Source: Sipunculus nudus (lineage: Eukaryota > Annelida > Sipuncula > Golfingiida > Sipunculidae). From it: DNA of 64,000 nt. The position numbers and the translations under genes are program-made. This document shows positions 25,640-37,061 of the stretch, one piece after another. Position 1 is the stretch's first letter. Every line of letters starts with the position of its first letter. The stretch is taken from the NCBI GenBank assembly GCA_026874595.1, contig CM049318.1, forward strand, positions 6,277,741 to 6,341,740. The letters are read 5' to 3'. The notes under the pieces are model-generated. The model was not told the origin of the DNA. It searched no databases and worked only from the letters and a program-made list of their open reading frames with translations.

Positions 25640-26680
25640 AGACAGGATGATTTCAAAAGGTTACCAGGACTTGGTTTAACAAAGCCTTCATTGAGTAAAT
25701 TCAGGTAGACCTGGCAGCTAATTTCATGAAATAACTAGGACCTGGGAATTTGGAGGTTGCAATGTAAAGAGCCTTGAGGACTTTTATGATGGGGCAGGCT
25801 GTTATTTCAAAAGTTGCCTTGACCTAGGTTTGAAAAACATTGATTTTAGAGAGTTGTCAGGACTAAGTTTTTGGAAGGCTGATTTTTAAAAGTTGCTAGG
25901 AGATTGATTTGGGGTTGACAGATTTCAAAGAGATGCCAGGATTTGGTTGTTGGGTAAGCTAATTACAAAGAGTTGCCTGGACATAGGTTTTAGGTGGGTT
26001 GATTTCAAATAGTTTATAGTTGCCTGGAGATAGGTTTCATGAAGGCTGATTTCAGAAAGTTGCAAGAACCTTGGTGTTAAGAAGGTTGATTTTAAATAGG
26101 AGCCAGGACTTCAAATAGTTGCCAAATCTTGGGTTTGAGGAAGATGGATTTGGAAAAAAGGAACAATGAATGGATTCACGTTGTGGCAGGATGATCTTAT
26201 ACAGTTATCAGTACTGGGGTTTGAAGAGACTGGGTCAGAAAGAGTTGTAAACACTTAGATTAATTGAAGTTGACAAGAAAGAGTTGCTATCACTCAGAAA
26301 TTGTTTAGGCAGATTTCAAAGGTTTGCCAGGCCATAGGTTTAAGGAATGCTAATAATTACACAGAGTTACCAGACCATAGATTAAGAAAGGGTAACTACA
26401 GTGTTCCCAGGCCATAGATTTTAGGCAGGGTAATTCCCAAGAGTTTGCCAGGCCATCTATAGGCATTAGGAAGGCTAATTGCAAATATTTGCAAGGTTAA
26501 TTAAAAAGAGTTGCCAGAATTTGGGTTTAAGAGATGTGTTTCAAAGAGTTACTCTAGGTCTTGGGTTTTAGCCAGGCTAATTTGAAAGGATTTAGATTGC
26601 AGAAGGCTGATTTCAGTGGTTATTGCCAGGACTTAGATTTGCAAGAGACAGGAGTCACTTAGTTACCTGAGGTTTAGATT
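25640..26680. repeat. Degenerate minisatellite of about 45-bp units
   Basis: About twenty imperfect units with the pattern GGCTGATTTCAAAGAGTT, GCCAGGACTTAGGTTT, AGGAAG are strung over roughly 1 kb (clear ones near 25845, 25880, 25925, 25970, 26040, 26290, 26500 and 26600). Unit length drifts between about 38 and 55 bp and identity is low, so the array is old. Occasional long frames come from the near-absence of TAA in the unit, not coding. Confidence 0.7.
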
Positions 26681-28197
26681 GGTTGGAGAAGACTTAGGTC
26701 AGCTGGTTACTGGGATGTGTGGTTGAGCAGGATGAGACCAAATGTATATATGCCTTAGTTTGGGACAACATCACATCAGTGGGTTAATTACTAGGACTCA
26801 GGTTTGAAGGAGCTTCTATCAAATTTTAGTTTCCTGGATTTAGCTTGGTTCATGCCATAAAACTACAGGGACTTTCCAATTGTTTGTATTATAAGGGAAC
26901 TAAGTGTATAGTGATCAAACAGCATCAGCATTAAACTGGCAAAAATGTATATATATGCCTTGACTTTTAAGAGAGACCACAGGTGAGGTTCTTTCACACT
27001 TCATCATGTAGTCCACACTCCTCAAGGAATTTCATCAGTGAATGATGGTAGACTATGTCACATGGAGCCTTTTACATTTCTTATCTACATGCTGATCTTA
27101 ATGAGGATGTCAGTCTTATGGCTAGTGTCAACTGCATCAGATTTATGGGTTATTGAACTCGTTATCATTAAAAATCTCATTTGACAGGGGAGGAAAGATT
27201 TAACATCTGAATTATTATGAAAGTGAAAAGCAGAAGGGAAATACGGAGATAATTGATGCTGAGCTTCCTGTCATTAACAATGCCATTAGGACCAGCCACT
27301 TTCCGTGTTATGCATCCCACACCAGACTAATCAGCTAATGGCATTATGTTGGAATAACAGTGATTTTGTGTGAAACGATGGGGATATTAGTGATTTGATG
27401 AGAGGGAGTTGAGAGTAGACGTGCAGATAGCCTTGAATTAATGGCCGTGGTGCCTGATCATTCACTCAGTACCCAGTGAGAGAGAATATTAGACATAAAA
27501 GTAATGCATCCATAAAATTATATTCGTCATATCATTTTTTTTAATGTGTCTGGAGACTGTTAAGGATTTAAATCCACTGACACAACAGTCACCTTTGACA
27601 CTTGGAGAAATCGTACATAATATGGAGGTTAAGTGTAATGAATTTAAATTTCATAAAATTTGAGATTTTATGATTTAATGAGGAAATTGGTAAGAAATTG
27701 AGAACATTATTAACTTGAGTTACTGAAATAACAATTTGTTATCTTTTTAAGAGGGTTTTATTTTTTTTTTGGCCTAGACCAATGAACCTGCAGGAAGTAG
27801 CTTAATTAATTATCAGTAAAGTATGTCATTATAAATTCCAATCTTTGTTCAGGCCCATGGAATTGACAAAGAAGCATATATATAATTTCTTGAAAGTGCC
27901 TTATTCAAATGCCACACCTTAGTTTCTGTTAATCTCCAAACTTTATATTTTAAATTTAAAGCATATTCTTAATTTGAACTCAGCAGGTACATGTAAAATA
28001 AAAAAAATATGTAAATTTTATTACTCAAAATACATGGAATAGATACAGCAGATAGTTGATGCAAGGTTTGGTTGGTCCTTATATTCATGTTTCACATATG
28101 TTTTTAGTAAATATTGCATGTATAGCCCTTGATGTGCCATTGGTTGTGATTATTTGTTAAACTAACCTTTTTCCCTAGTTGGGAACATACATGCTTA
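26681..28197. other. Gene-free stretch; 27210-27480 is a possible conserved non-coding block
   Basis: No repeats from the window's families are visible. The part at 27210-27480 has a more balanced composition and a run of homeodomain-type cores (GACTAATCAGCTAATGGCA, GAATTAATGGCC). That is only suggestive of an enhancer; nothing but cross-species conservation would show it. Confidence 0.3.
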
Positions 28198-29330
28198 AAC
28201 TAGAATACAGGTAGTCGACAAGCGACGACGTGTATCTGCTGAAATCAGAGTGGTACGGGTGAAGTGAGGCATGGATTGAGTGATAAGGGGAAATAGAGTG
28301 AAATTTGTTGCATATTAGCATGGATGTCTACCATGAAAACATGATTGAAGGTGGTGCCAACTGTCATTTGAACAAAAAAGCTATCCAAGAAGTATATATA
28401 TGCTTAATTTCAGGCGGATAAGTCAAACCACTGCTGAGATATGAGTGATTTTTACCCTATGCAGAATGACACCATGCAAAAATGGTTGTAGGTTGGGCCA
28501 CCAAATGTGTATTAACTGTCGAGCTATGTACGATCTATACTCCTCCAAATTTCAGGCGACTACATCAAAGCAGTCCTGAGATATTAGCATGGATGTCGGC
28601 CCTGTAAATGTGTTGATAGGTGGCGCCACTCCACAAAAAATATATCCAAGATGTATACACATGCAAAATTTTGGGCAGATAAGTCAAACCACTGCTGAGA
28701 TATGAATGATTTTTATCTTAGACAGACAAACATATGGACACCATGCAAAATTGTTGCAGATGGTGCCACCAGTTTTGCATATGTTTAAGAGCTACAGGAG
28801 ATCATAACACGTGCAAAATTTTAGGCCGATAGGTGAAACCAGTCCTGAGATATTAGCATGGATTTCTGAAGGGTAAATGTGAATGTAGGTGACACCACCT
28901 GTCAAAAAATCAAGCTAACCAAGATGTATACACATGCAAAAATTTCAGTTAGATTAGTCAAACCACTGCACAGATATGAGTGATTTTAACCCAAGGCAGA
29001 CAAACATATGGATGCTGTGCAAAAATGGTTGCAGGTGGCTCCACCATTTTTAGTATGATATAAAGCTATCAAAGAACTACACTCTTACAAAATTTTAGCA
29101 AAGTCCAAAGACATGTAGGTTAATGTGTGGAAACAGATGCACAGATAGATGCTGTGCAGAGAGGAAAGGTCAGAGTTCAACCAAAAATGAGGGGCAGGAG
29201 TTCACATGTGACTGAATCATAATTCCAAGTTTCATAAAATTCTGTCCAGTGGTTATGGAGGAGTTCTCCAGAAACCTATGTGGTGGCGGCTGGCTAAAAA
29301 ACATAGTATCCACAAAGCTGTTTAGGCATT
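28198..29330 (-). mobile_element. H1 element, minus strand
   Basis: Reads on the minus strand. Its 3' end is at the left: AACTAGAATACAGG, hairpin GTAGTCGACAAGCGACGAC, then TGTATCTGC (degenerate subterminal repeat). Core units with CACTGCTGAGATATGAGTG and GCAGATGGTGCCACC follow, then the 5' phrase GAGGAGTTCTCCAGAAACC and GTATCCACAAAGCTGTTTAGG. The palindrome copies are mostly decayed (GGTGGCGCCACT at 28620), so this is an older copy than 30428-31338. A 123-codon frame (29249-29620) starts in its 5' end and runs out of it; not a gene. Confidence 0.7.
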
Positions 29331-30151
29331 GCAGTATTATTGTCAATAGAGGGGTGAAGGCTGTGGAATTTTTCAGACCAGAAGCCATAACCAGCAGGTT
29401 AAAATTTAATGCAGCCCAGACAGATGCAGCTGCAGAAAATTTACCTTCTCAGGTCAATATTTTTGGACTGTTAACACAGACAGCACCTACTAGTACTATA
29501 GCACCATGGCCTGCAAATGCTATAGGAACCTGTTTTGTTTTAATTTCTTTTGTAAAATGTCAGCGAATCTATTGGAAATGCTGTTATGTTTTTATGAAGT
29601 TTAAAATAAGGAGCACTTGAGCACGGTCTTGCACTGTGTATATATTTAGTGACCAGGTTTATTTACCCGAGTTCCATCTCAAGAATGGATGGAGTCATGA
29701 GGGATTCATAACATTTTCAGAAATGTGCTTGTTGTATTAATTCAGATGTCTATATGAGGAGAGCTATAAATTTGTAACAGCTATGGTCTTATTTATTCAT
29801 AAGACCGCAGCATGTTTGAGAATAACCAGGGTGATAACAGTCAGGGACCGCACTCTATGCCATGTTTAAGGTATTTAAACATTTATGCCTCCTGTTGACA
29901 ATAATCCAGGTTGAGACAGGGTCTCAAGCACATTTCCAAAAGGTTGCATTGTTATATATCACTTCTGTAAGTGATCTGCTGTTTTCTTGATTATAATATC
30001 TGAATAAATAAATGTCTTACACCTGGATGCTTTTTATAGCTCACCTCAGGGTAGATGCGTATATATATGATAAAACAACAGGAATCTGAGATTTATTACT
30101 GCCGTCCTCGAGAAGGAATTTTGATAATTACAGGAATTGAAGAAGTATGAA
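29331..30151. other. Gene-free stretch
   Basis: Unique AT-rich sequence with no recognised repeat. The open frame covering 29249-29620 has no recognisable motif and begins in a transposon end. Confidence 0.5.
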
Positions 30152-30427
30152 CACACTACACCTGTACTTGTTCAGCTACATTGGTTACCGATCCAGTTGG
30201 AGTTATGTTTAGGCTTTTGCTGCTCTTGTATGAGTCACTATACACGGTTTGGCTCCACATTATCTGTATGAACAGAGAACTGATGAATATACAGATGCCT
30301 GTATGATCATTTAGCTCATCATCTTTCACAAAATTATTTATGCCACAATCAAGGCTGGTAACCTGTGGCGATCACACTTTTGTAGTTGCTGCACCAAAAT
30401 TACGGAAGATTTCTACTTACAAAAGAT
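30152..30427 (+). pseudogene. Decayed C-terminal fragment of a LINE reverse transcriptase
   Basis: Translation from 30152 gives HTTPVLVQLHWLPI, matching the conserved TPVLxxLHWLPVxxRI stretch downstream of the polymerase domain in CR1/L2/jockey-group non-LTR retrotransposons. After a frameshift near 30250 comes GLAPHYLYEQRTDEY (the usual APxYLxxLL...Y region), and after another shift TCGDHTFVVAAPKLRK, the counterpart of the family's GxRxFxxAAPxLWNxLP ending. Three matches in the right order and spacing make the assignment firm although stops and frameshifts break it. The upstream polymerase domain is not seen. An H1 element begins directly after it at 30428 and may have cut off the 3' end. 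Which LINE clade is uncertain. Confidence 0.8.
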
Positions 30428-31338
30428 AACTAGAATACGGGTAGTCGACAAGCGACTACGTGTATCCGCCTAAATCAGAGTGGAACGGGTGAAGTGAGGC
30501 ATGGATTGAGTGGCAAGGGGAAATAGAGTGAAGTGTTGCATATTAGCATGGATGTCTGCAGCCGAAATGTGTATGTAGGTTGCGCCACCTACTACAAAAT
30601 CCAGAAAGCTGTCCAAGTTGTATACATATGCAAAATTTAAGGCAGATAAGTCAAACCACTACATGTATATGAGTGATTTTAGCCCGTGGCAGACAAACAG
30701 ACAGACGCTGTGCAAAAATGGTTGCAGGTGGCGCCACCAGTTTTGCGTATGATAAAAAGCTATGTGAGAACTATACACATGCAAAATTTTGGCCCAATCG
30801 GTCAAACGGTTCCCGAGATATGAGCCTGGATGTCTGCAGCGTAAACGTGAATGTAGGTGGCGCCACCTGTCATAAAATCAGAAAAGCTATCCAGGATGTA
30901 TACGCATGTCAAATTTCAGGTAAATTAGTCAAACCATTGAAGAGATATGAGTGATTTTAACCCAAGGCAGACGAACAGATGGACACCGTGCAAACTTGGT
31001 TGCAGGTGGCGCCACCATTTTTTGTGTATGTTATAAAGCTCTCCAAGGGCTACATTTGTGCAAAAAATTTTTTCCTGATCGGTCAAACGGTTCCAGAGAT
31101 ATGTGGGTTTATGTGTGGAAACAGACGCACAAACGGACGCAGAGCGCAGAGGAAAGGTCAGAGGTCAAAACAAAATCGGGGCGCAGCAGTTCACATGTGA
31201 CCCGAACATAATCCTGGGTTTCGTAAAATTCCGCCCAGCGGTTACAGAGGAGTTCTCTGGACACCTATGCGGCGGCGGCGGCGGCGGTGGCGGTGGGCTG
31301 AAAACATAGTATCCGCAAAACTCTGTTTTGGGGGATAC
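30428..31338 (-). mobile_element. H1 element, minus strand, well preserved
   Basis: The 3' end at the left is AACTAG-AATACGG, then a perfect 7-bp stem GTAGTCG (30441-30447) / CGACTAC (30453-30459), then GTATCCGCC at 30462. The 5' end at the right keeps the starting hairpin: GTATCCGCAAAACTC...GGGGATAC ending at 31338. The palindrome GGTGGCGCCACC occurs exactly at 30727, 30856 and 31005, spaced 129 and 149 bp. A CGG run sits at 31270-31297. Frames of 60-90 codons with shared peptides arise from the tandem units; they are not genes. Confidence 0.85.
31270..31297. repeat. CGG/GGT microsatellite inside H1
   Basis: Run of GGC triplets then GGT near the 5' end of the minus-strand H1 copy. A shorter CCG run stands at the equivalent place (about 33748) in the copy at 33703, so the tract belongs to the element. 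Confidence 0.85.
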
Positions 31339-33702
31339 AGTTAATCCCTTGAACCTGTTATAAGAATAAGTTTATAAAAATCAGCCAGAAAATGCTGATC
31401 CCATGGCACACTGGCTGTTCAGTGTGTTTATCACCATGTTTTTTATAACATGAAGGGGTCCACCAAAATAATCCATACACATTTAACAAGAACAATAGGC
31501 AGCAAATCAGACAAGCCAGAATTTTGCAAAGGGCATGTTGCAACTATAGTCACCTTTCAACTTCTGCAAAATTGCCATCACCTTTGGTTGCATGGTTTAA
31601 CTGTTTGTCAACACTGGCAAGTGTTCCGTGTTCACTAACAGCTTGTAGATAAGCAAGCACTCACACCTGTAACAGAGCTAGGCGTTACTTATAAAAACTT
31701 TCTTAACAGGAATTACCTACAGTTCATTAGAATATATGCAGAGTAAGCCGGAAATCACATAAATTCTAAAGGTAAGGTAGATGGCTTTAATGTCAGGTTA
31801 CAAAGCTGTTAAATTAAATATGACAGGCAGAACTTTGCAAAATGGTCAACTAGCCTTGCATCCAAACTGACTGATCAATAGGTAGATCTCCTGCGGTTTA
31901 CATTCAGATCTTTACTGTGACCATGGTCAGTTGTGAACTGATGGTTTGTTTCCTCCCTTGAGAAGTGCATGTGTTCCAATCATCTAGTCATGGCATGTTC
32001 AATAATGGGTGGCCTTGTTTCACTTGAGCTGTAGTGTGGTGGTCCGCTCCTCCACGGGGAGTAAGGGAATGAGCTGGTCAGAAACAATCAGGTATCAATA
32101 ACACAGTGGTTCAGCTAGGTCATGTGATTCCACAATGAATTCCTGTGTGAAGTCTTTCACAAGTCTGACGTTTATGTCTTTTTTTGACAACTATATAACC
32201 AAACTGTGATATAAAACCCCAACCCCGTTTTATTATAAGGAAAATTTATTGGTTTTAGTTCATTTTTTTACCATAATTCTTGGATGTGTAACAAAATCAA
32301 AATGCCATGCTCTCACAAAATAGGCTTGGCCATTTCACCTGAGATGGTCATAGATAAAAACAATACATGTATATAATTTTTTAGAATAGCCAAATGTATT
32401 TAAACCAACTGAGTGGTCAAATTTGGATGCCTCTGCATAAGACAAAGGCCTCACAGTCAATCAGTGCCAGCAACTACATTTACTTCAGATGGGAGCTAAT
32501 GACCTCTATGCATATTAATGAGACCCTTTGACAGTCAGCATTAATAAACAAATTGTTTCCTGCACATGTTCCTTCTTATCATTACATCTTCATCATGCAG
32601 CAAGTGCCCTGTAGAAATCAGCTTCACCCATCCAAGCATCTCTCAGCCCTTCTATCTGTGCATCATGCTCTGCCATACATTTATCTCAAGAACCAAGCAA
32701 TTATTTCATTGGATTTTTTGTAGGAGATTGGTACCTACTACCTATAGGATTATTTACGTGCTTTCATTGCATTAATTATCTCAATCAACATTCAAGCTTT
32801 TTCCCTAAAATATTTACTTAAGATTGGTATCAGCCTGTGAAGGGATGTGCATTGTACTCTATAAATTTTACACATATCAGAAATTCAGTATTTGCTTCCA
32901 GGAAGCCATCTTGGATGTTCTTTCACACATATTATCTCAAGAACATTGGCCTAGCAGCCCTACCTTTTGGGAAATGTTTGGTCCAAGTCATTTATAGCTT
33001 TTGGAAGTTTCTATGTGCATTGTAATTTATAAATTTTACACTTATCAGAAATCCAGTATTTGCTTCCATGAAGCCATCTTGGATGTTCTTTCACACATGT
33101 TATCTCAAGAACATTGGCATAGCAGCCCTACCTTTGGGGAAATGTTTGGTCCAAGTCATTTATAGCTTTTGGAAGTTTCTATGTCAATCCAACTTTTTAT
33201 TTCGAAACCATGGAAGAATAAGGGGATTAGAGAAGGGGACCTCTTTGCTTATACTAAGTACATTGGACCAGTGAAGCACAAATATAAAAAAAATCTGCAT
33301 TGTAGCTTGGAAAAAGACTGGTTGACCAAAAAATTGTGAAGTTCAGCACAAAATAAGAATCGTAGTACCTTTTGCTTAGTTTTACACAAATAAGGTTGAC
33401 ATTACCTTTCAGACTTACATAATCAGTGGTAGCTGTGTTCTCAGACTGAAACATTATTTCATCAAGATTTGTATGGAAATGATTATGCTCACTTTATCCT
33501 CTTATGAGAGTCAAAAAAAAAATTCAGATTTTCATATTCTGAACTGTTTGTGTGGGAAAAAACATTTCAATATTATCTTGTTTTGTAATCTCAAACCAAC
33601 ACTGGTTAGTTTATGTAATCTTGAAGACCATTCAGGATGTTTTTTAAACAGTGCAGTATAAATGATGATATGTACTTTTATTTTAATATGCAGTATATAA
33701 TT
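31339..33702. other. Gene-free stretch with one tandem duplication
   Basis: No recognised gene or element apart from the 168-bp duplication at 32853-33187 (listed separately). The open frames in and around it derive from that duplication. Confidence 0.5.
32853..33187. repeat. Tandem duplication, 168-bp period
   Basis: Two units, with GCCATCTTGGATGTTCTTTC at 32905 and 33073, differ at only a few positions over their length. The phrase TTATCTCAAGAACATTGGC resembles the TATCTCGGGAACCGTTTG phrase of H1 cores, hinting at a distant common origin, but this is weak. Confidence 0.85.
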
Positions 33703-34887
33703 GTATCCGCCAAAACAGAGTTTTGCGGATACTATGTTTTCAGCTGGCCTCCGCCGCCGCCGCCACGTAGGTGTCTGGAGAACTCCTCCGTAACCGCTGG
33801 GCGGAATTTTTACGAAACCCAGGTTTATGTTCGGGTCACATGTGAACTGCTGCGCCCCGATTTTGTTTTAACCTCTGACCTTTCCTCTGTGCTCTGCTTC
33901 CGTTTGTGCGTCTGTTTTCACACATAAACCCACATATCTCAGGAACCGTTTGACCGATCAGGCTAAAAATTTTACACAAATGTAGCCCTTGGATAGCTTT
34001 ATAACATACACAAAAAATGGTGGTGCCACCTGCAACCATTTTTGAACAGTGTCCATCTGTTCATCTAACCTGGGATAAAATCAGTCATATCTCTGCATTG
34101 GTTGGACTTATTCACCTGAAATTTGGCATGCGTATACATCCTGGATAGCTTTTTTGATTTTATGACAGGTGGCGCCACCTACATTCATGTTTACGCTGCA
34201 GACATCCAAGCTCATATCTTGGGAACCGTTTGACTGATCAGGCTAAAAATTTTATACAAATGTAGCCCTTGGGTAGCTTTATAAAATACACTAAAAATGG
34301 TGGCGCCACCTGCAACCACTTTTGCACAGCGTCCGTCTGTTTGTCTGCCATGGGATAAAATCACTCGTATCTCGGCAGTGGTTTGACATATCTGCTAAAA
34401 ATTTTGCAGGTTTATACATCCTGGATAGCTTTTTCGATTTTATGACAGGTGGCGCCACCTACATTCTAGTTTATGCAGCAGACATCCAAGCTCATATCTT
34501 TGGAACCGTTTGACCGATTGGGCCAAAGTTTTGCATGTGTATAGTTCTCACATAGCTCTTTATCATACGCAAAACTGGTGGCACCACCTGCAACCATTGT
34601 TGCACAGCGTCCATCTGTTTGTCTGTCGTGGGCTAAAATCACTCATATACATGTAGTGGTTTGACCTATCTGCCTTAAATTTTGCATATGTATACAACTT
34701 GGACGGCTTTCTGGTTTTTGTGGTAGGTGGCGCAACCTACATACACAATTTGGCTGCAGACATCCATGCTAATATGCAACACTTCACTCTATTTCCCCTT
34801 GCCACTCAATCCATGCCTCACTTCACCCGTTCCACTCTGATTTAGGCGGATACACATAGTCGCTTGACGACTACCCGTATTCTAGTT
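33703..34887 (+). mobile_element. H1 element, reference copy with both termini
   Basis: Best complete copy. The 5' end folds: GTATCCGC at 33703 pairs with GCGGATAC ending near 33732, with CAAAAC and GTTTTG extending the stem. Next come GTGTCTGGAGAACTCCTCCG, GGTCACATGTGAACTGCTGC and the tandem core. GGTGGCGCCACC is exact at 34168, 34299 and 34448 (131 and 149 bp apart). The 3' end has GGCGGATAC (34845-34853, reverse complement of the 5' start), stem TAGTCG (34857-34862) / CGACTA (34868-34873), and CTAG at 34882-34885 before TT. No helicase or other protein is encoded, so it depends on a partner element elsewhere. Confidence 0.85.
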
Positions 34888-36767
34888 GTTAAATTAATGC
34901 ACAACTGTCAAAGAAATGATAAGTGAATCATTCAAGATTCTAGTGCAATAATTCAACATTTATTGTTTATTTCCTGATATGTGTGAAAGGCAAACAGAAA
35001 TTAAATTATTTCATTTTATTTATAACCAGACATTATCAAGTAGGTTTATATTGATTTTGCAGATACTGTAGCCTGTATTGAGTAAGATATCATGGTCTTC
35101 TGAAGTACATACATATAAAAAGACATCCTTGTCTCCTGCATTATATACATATGACATCCTTGTCTCCTGCAGTACATACATATATGACATCCAGGGTTGT
35201 CTCCAGCAGTACATACATAAAACATGGTTCATCAATGCCAGTAACCGCAACAGAGACAAGGTGGAGCCACAGAGTGTTTATGACTGGCTATTTAATGGTA
35301 TTGTGAGCTTTACATCTAGTGAACTGTTATCTTATAATAATGTACTGTCGGGATGTGTCTATTGATTCACTTAACTGGCCCCATGGATGCCAAACTAAAT
35401 GGGCACATATTTATGAGGTGTCAGTAACTTGAAGATAGGTCTGCAAGGCATTTAGTTCAGAGATAATTGTAGAGCTGTCATGAGTGGTATAATATTCAAA
35501 TCACCTTACATTCAACAAATCTTCACATAATATGGGTATATGAAAAGATATATTTTTTAAATGCACAAATACCTTTAAGATTTTCTATGATGCACACTTT
35601 ATCTGTAAGCTCCTTTCCTTTCCCGGATTTTCATTAATTTGCGTGGGTTAATGAACACTATTATATATTATGTGGAAGTATGCCTGAAAATATTTATATG
35701 TATATTATGTTATATTGCAAGATTCAGATGTTAAATATTTGATATATGTCATAATATTTCAGTTTTTTTACCATAAAATATAGTCTTTCTATGATCATTC
35801 TCTTTTTTTTTTTGGCGGGGGTGGGGGGTGGGTGGGGAGAATTCTGCATATGACAGAAAGGTATCTTTTAATTCCTTACCCCTTAATAAAGCTGAAATTC
35901 AAGAAAACTCTGATCTCCATTTTCTGACAACATAATACCTTGGGACATTATTATTCTGCCTGTCATGTATATGTGATTCTGTTCAGTTTTCTTTGAAGTG
36001 CATTTTGCTAAATTTAGATTGGTTCATAATCAGATTTCTAGGAACCAGGCAATGTCTAAACACAATATGCAATGGAAGTATGTCTGACAGTGGTGATACC
36101 CCAGGGTATTTTATTCTCTAGGACTGCTTGGCTTTCGATCACACAGCATATATATTGGTGCAGTTATCAACTCTGAAATGCAAGGACTAAAACATGATCT
36201 TACAATACTGTTTGAAGTGCCAAATCTGCCATATGCATTATTTGTGGTATGGAATTAATATGTAAAACAACTCCAGAGAATAAAGGAAATAAATATGTTC
36301 ACTGAATGCGTTATCAACATTAATTAAAGATGTCACAGCTTTTGATTTTATGTGAATTTGATGCTATAGATCTGAGAGATAAATTATTTGTAAAAAGAAC
36401 ATTATTTTTTCATCTTATTTTTTCAAAGAACAATTTATAATTTAATTTAATTTAACTTGTTACAATGTTGAGCTGCCACACAAATATAGTTCTACTTCTA
36501 CAAGGTTGCTTTACAGCCAATGACACCGGGATGGTCAAATTTAATAACATTTGCTTAGTGTTCTAATGACTGTCTTAATTATAATGTTGGCACCTGATCT
36601 AATCAAGTTAAAATGCTTATTATCTAGAATATTATTAATACTGGTATGTCAGATTCAGCACCTCCTGTTGACAAATAGTGGATTATTAACTGTGCGTTAA
36701 AATAAAGTATTTTACCTGATTTATATCAATTTCAATTGAGCATCAATGCCCAATGGTTAGGCTGAAA
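34888..36767. other. Gene-free stretch with a small minisatellite and a G-rich tract
   Basis: Contains the minisatellite at 35095-35225 and a G-rich run (GGCGGGGGTGGGGGGTGGGT) around 35814-35840 able to form a G-quadruplex. Otherwise unremarkable AT-rich DNA. Confidence 0.5.
35095..35225. repeat. Minisatellite with units of about 38 bp
   Basis: Three to four imperfect units of ACATCCTTGTCTCCTGCAGT followed by ACATACATAT. They produce matching frames on both strands, which are repeat artefacts. Confidence 0.75.
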
Positions 36768-37053
36768 AAAAGAGGGTATAGTTCTCACACACTTTTTTCA
36801 GAAATCGGTGCAGGCGGGCAATATTTTTTTTTTAACCTTTTTTTGTATGTTTTGATAAATTTTCAGTGCCATATGATCAGGGAAAGCATAAATATAACAG
36901 AATTTTTCTCACTAAACAAGCACTAGATAACAAAGGAAATCATATCAAAATTGTGTTATTTTATCTTCTTGAAAGATGAAAATCAAAATAAAAAATTTTT
37001 GAAACTGGGGGTTAAAATTGATGCGGGCGATGCCTGAGAACCATATCTTTTAA
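36768..37053. mobile_element. Small MITE, about 0.29 kb
   Basis: Left end AAAAGAGGGTATAGTTCTCA and right end, read on the minus strand, AAAAGATATGGTTCTCAGGC are similar inverted repeats. The inner flanks carry related GGCGGGCA and GCGGGCGATGCC words. No coding frame. End positions are approximate because of A/T runs. Confidence 0.45.
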
Positions 37054-37061
37054 TTTTTTTG

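Noticed and set aside
30673-31309. Several overlapping frames with shared peptides (also at 7027-7535, 33836-34039 and 43015-43696)
   Set aside because: They translate H1 core units; the shared peptides follow from the DNA repeat and differ in frame and strand between copies. No start, domain or selection on protein is visible.
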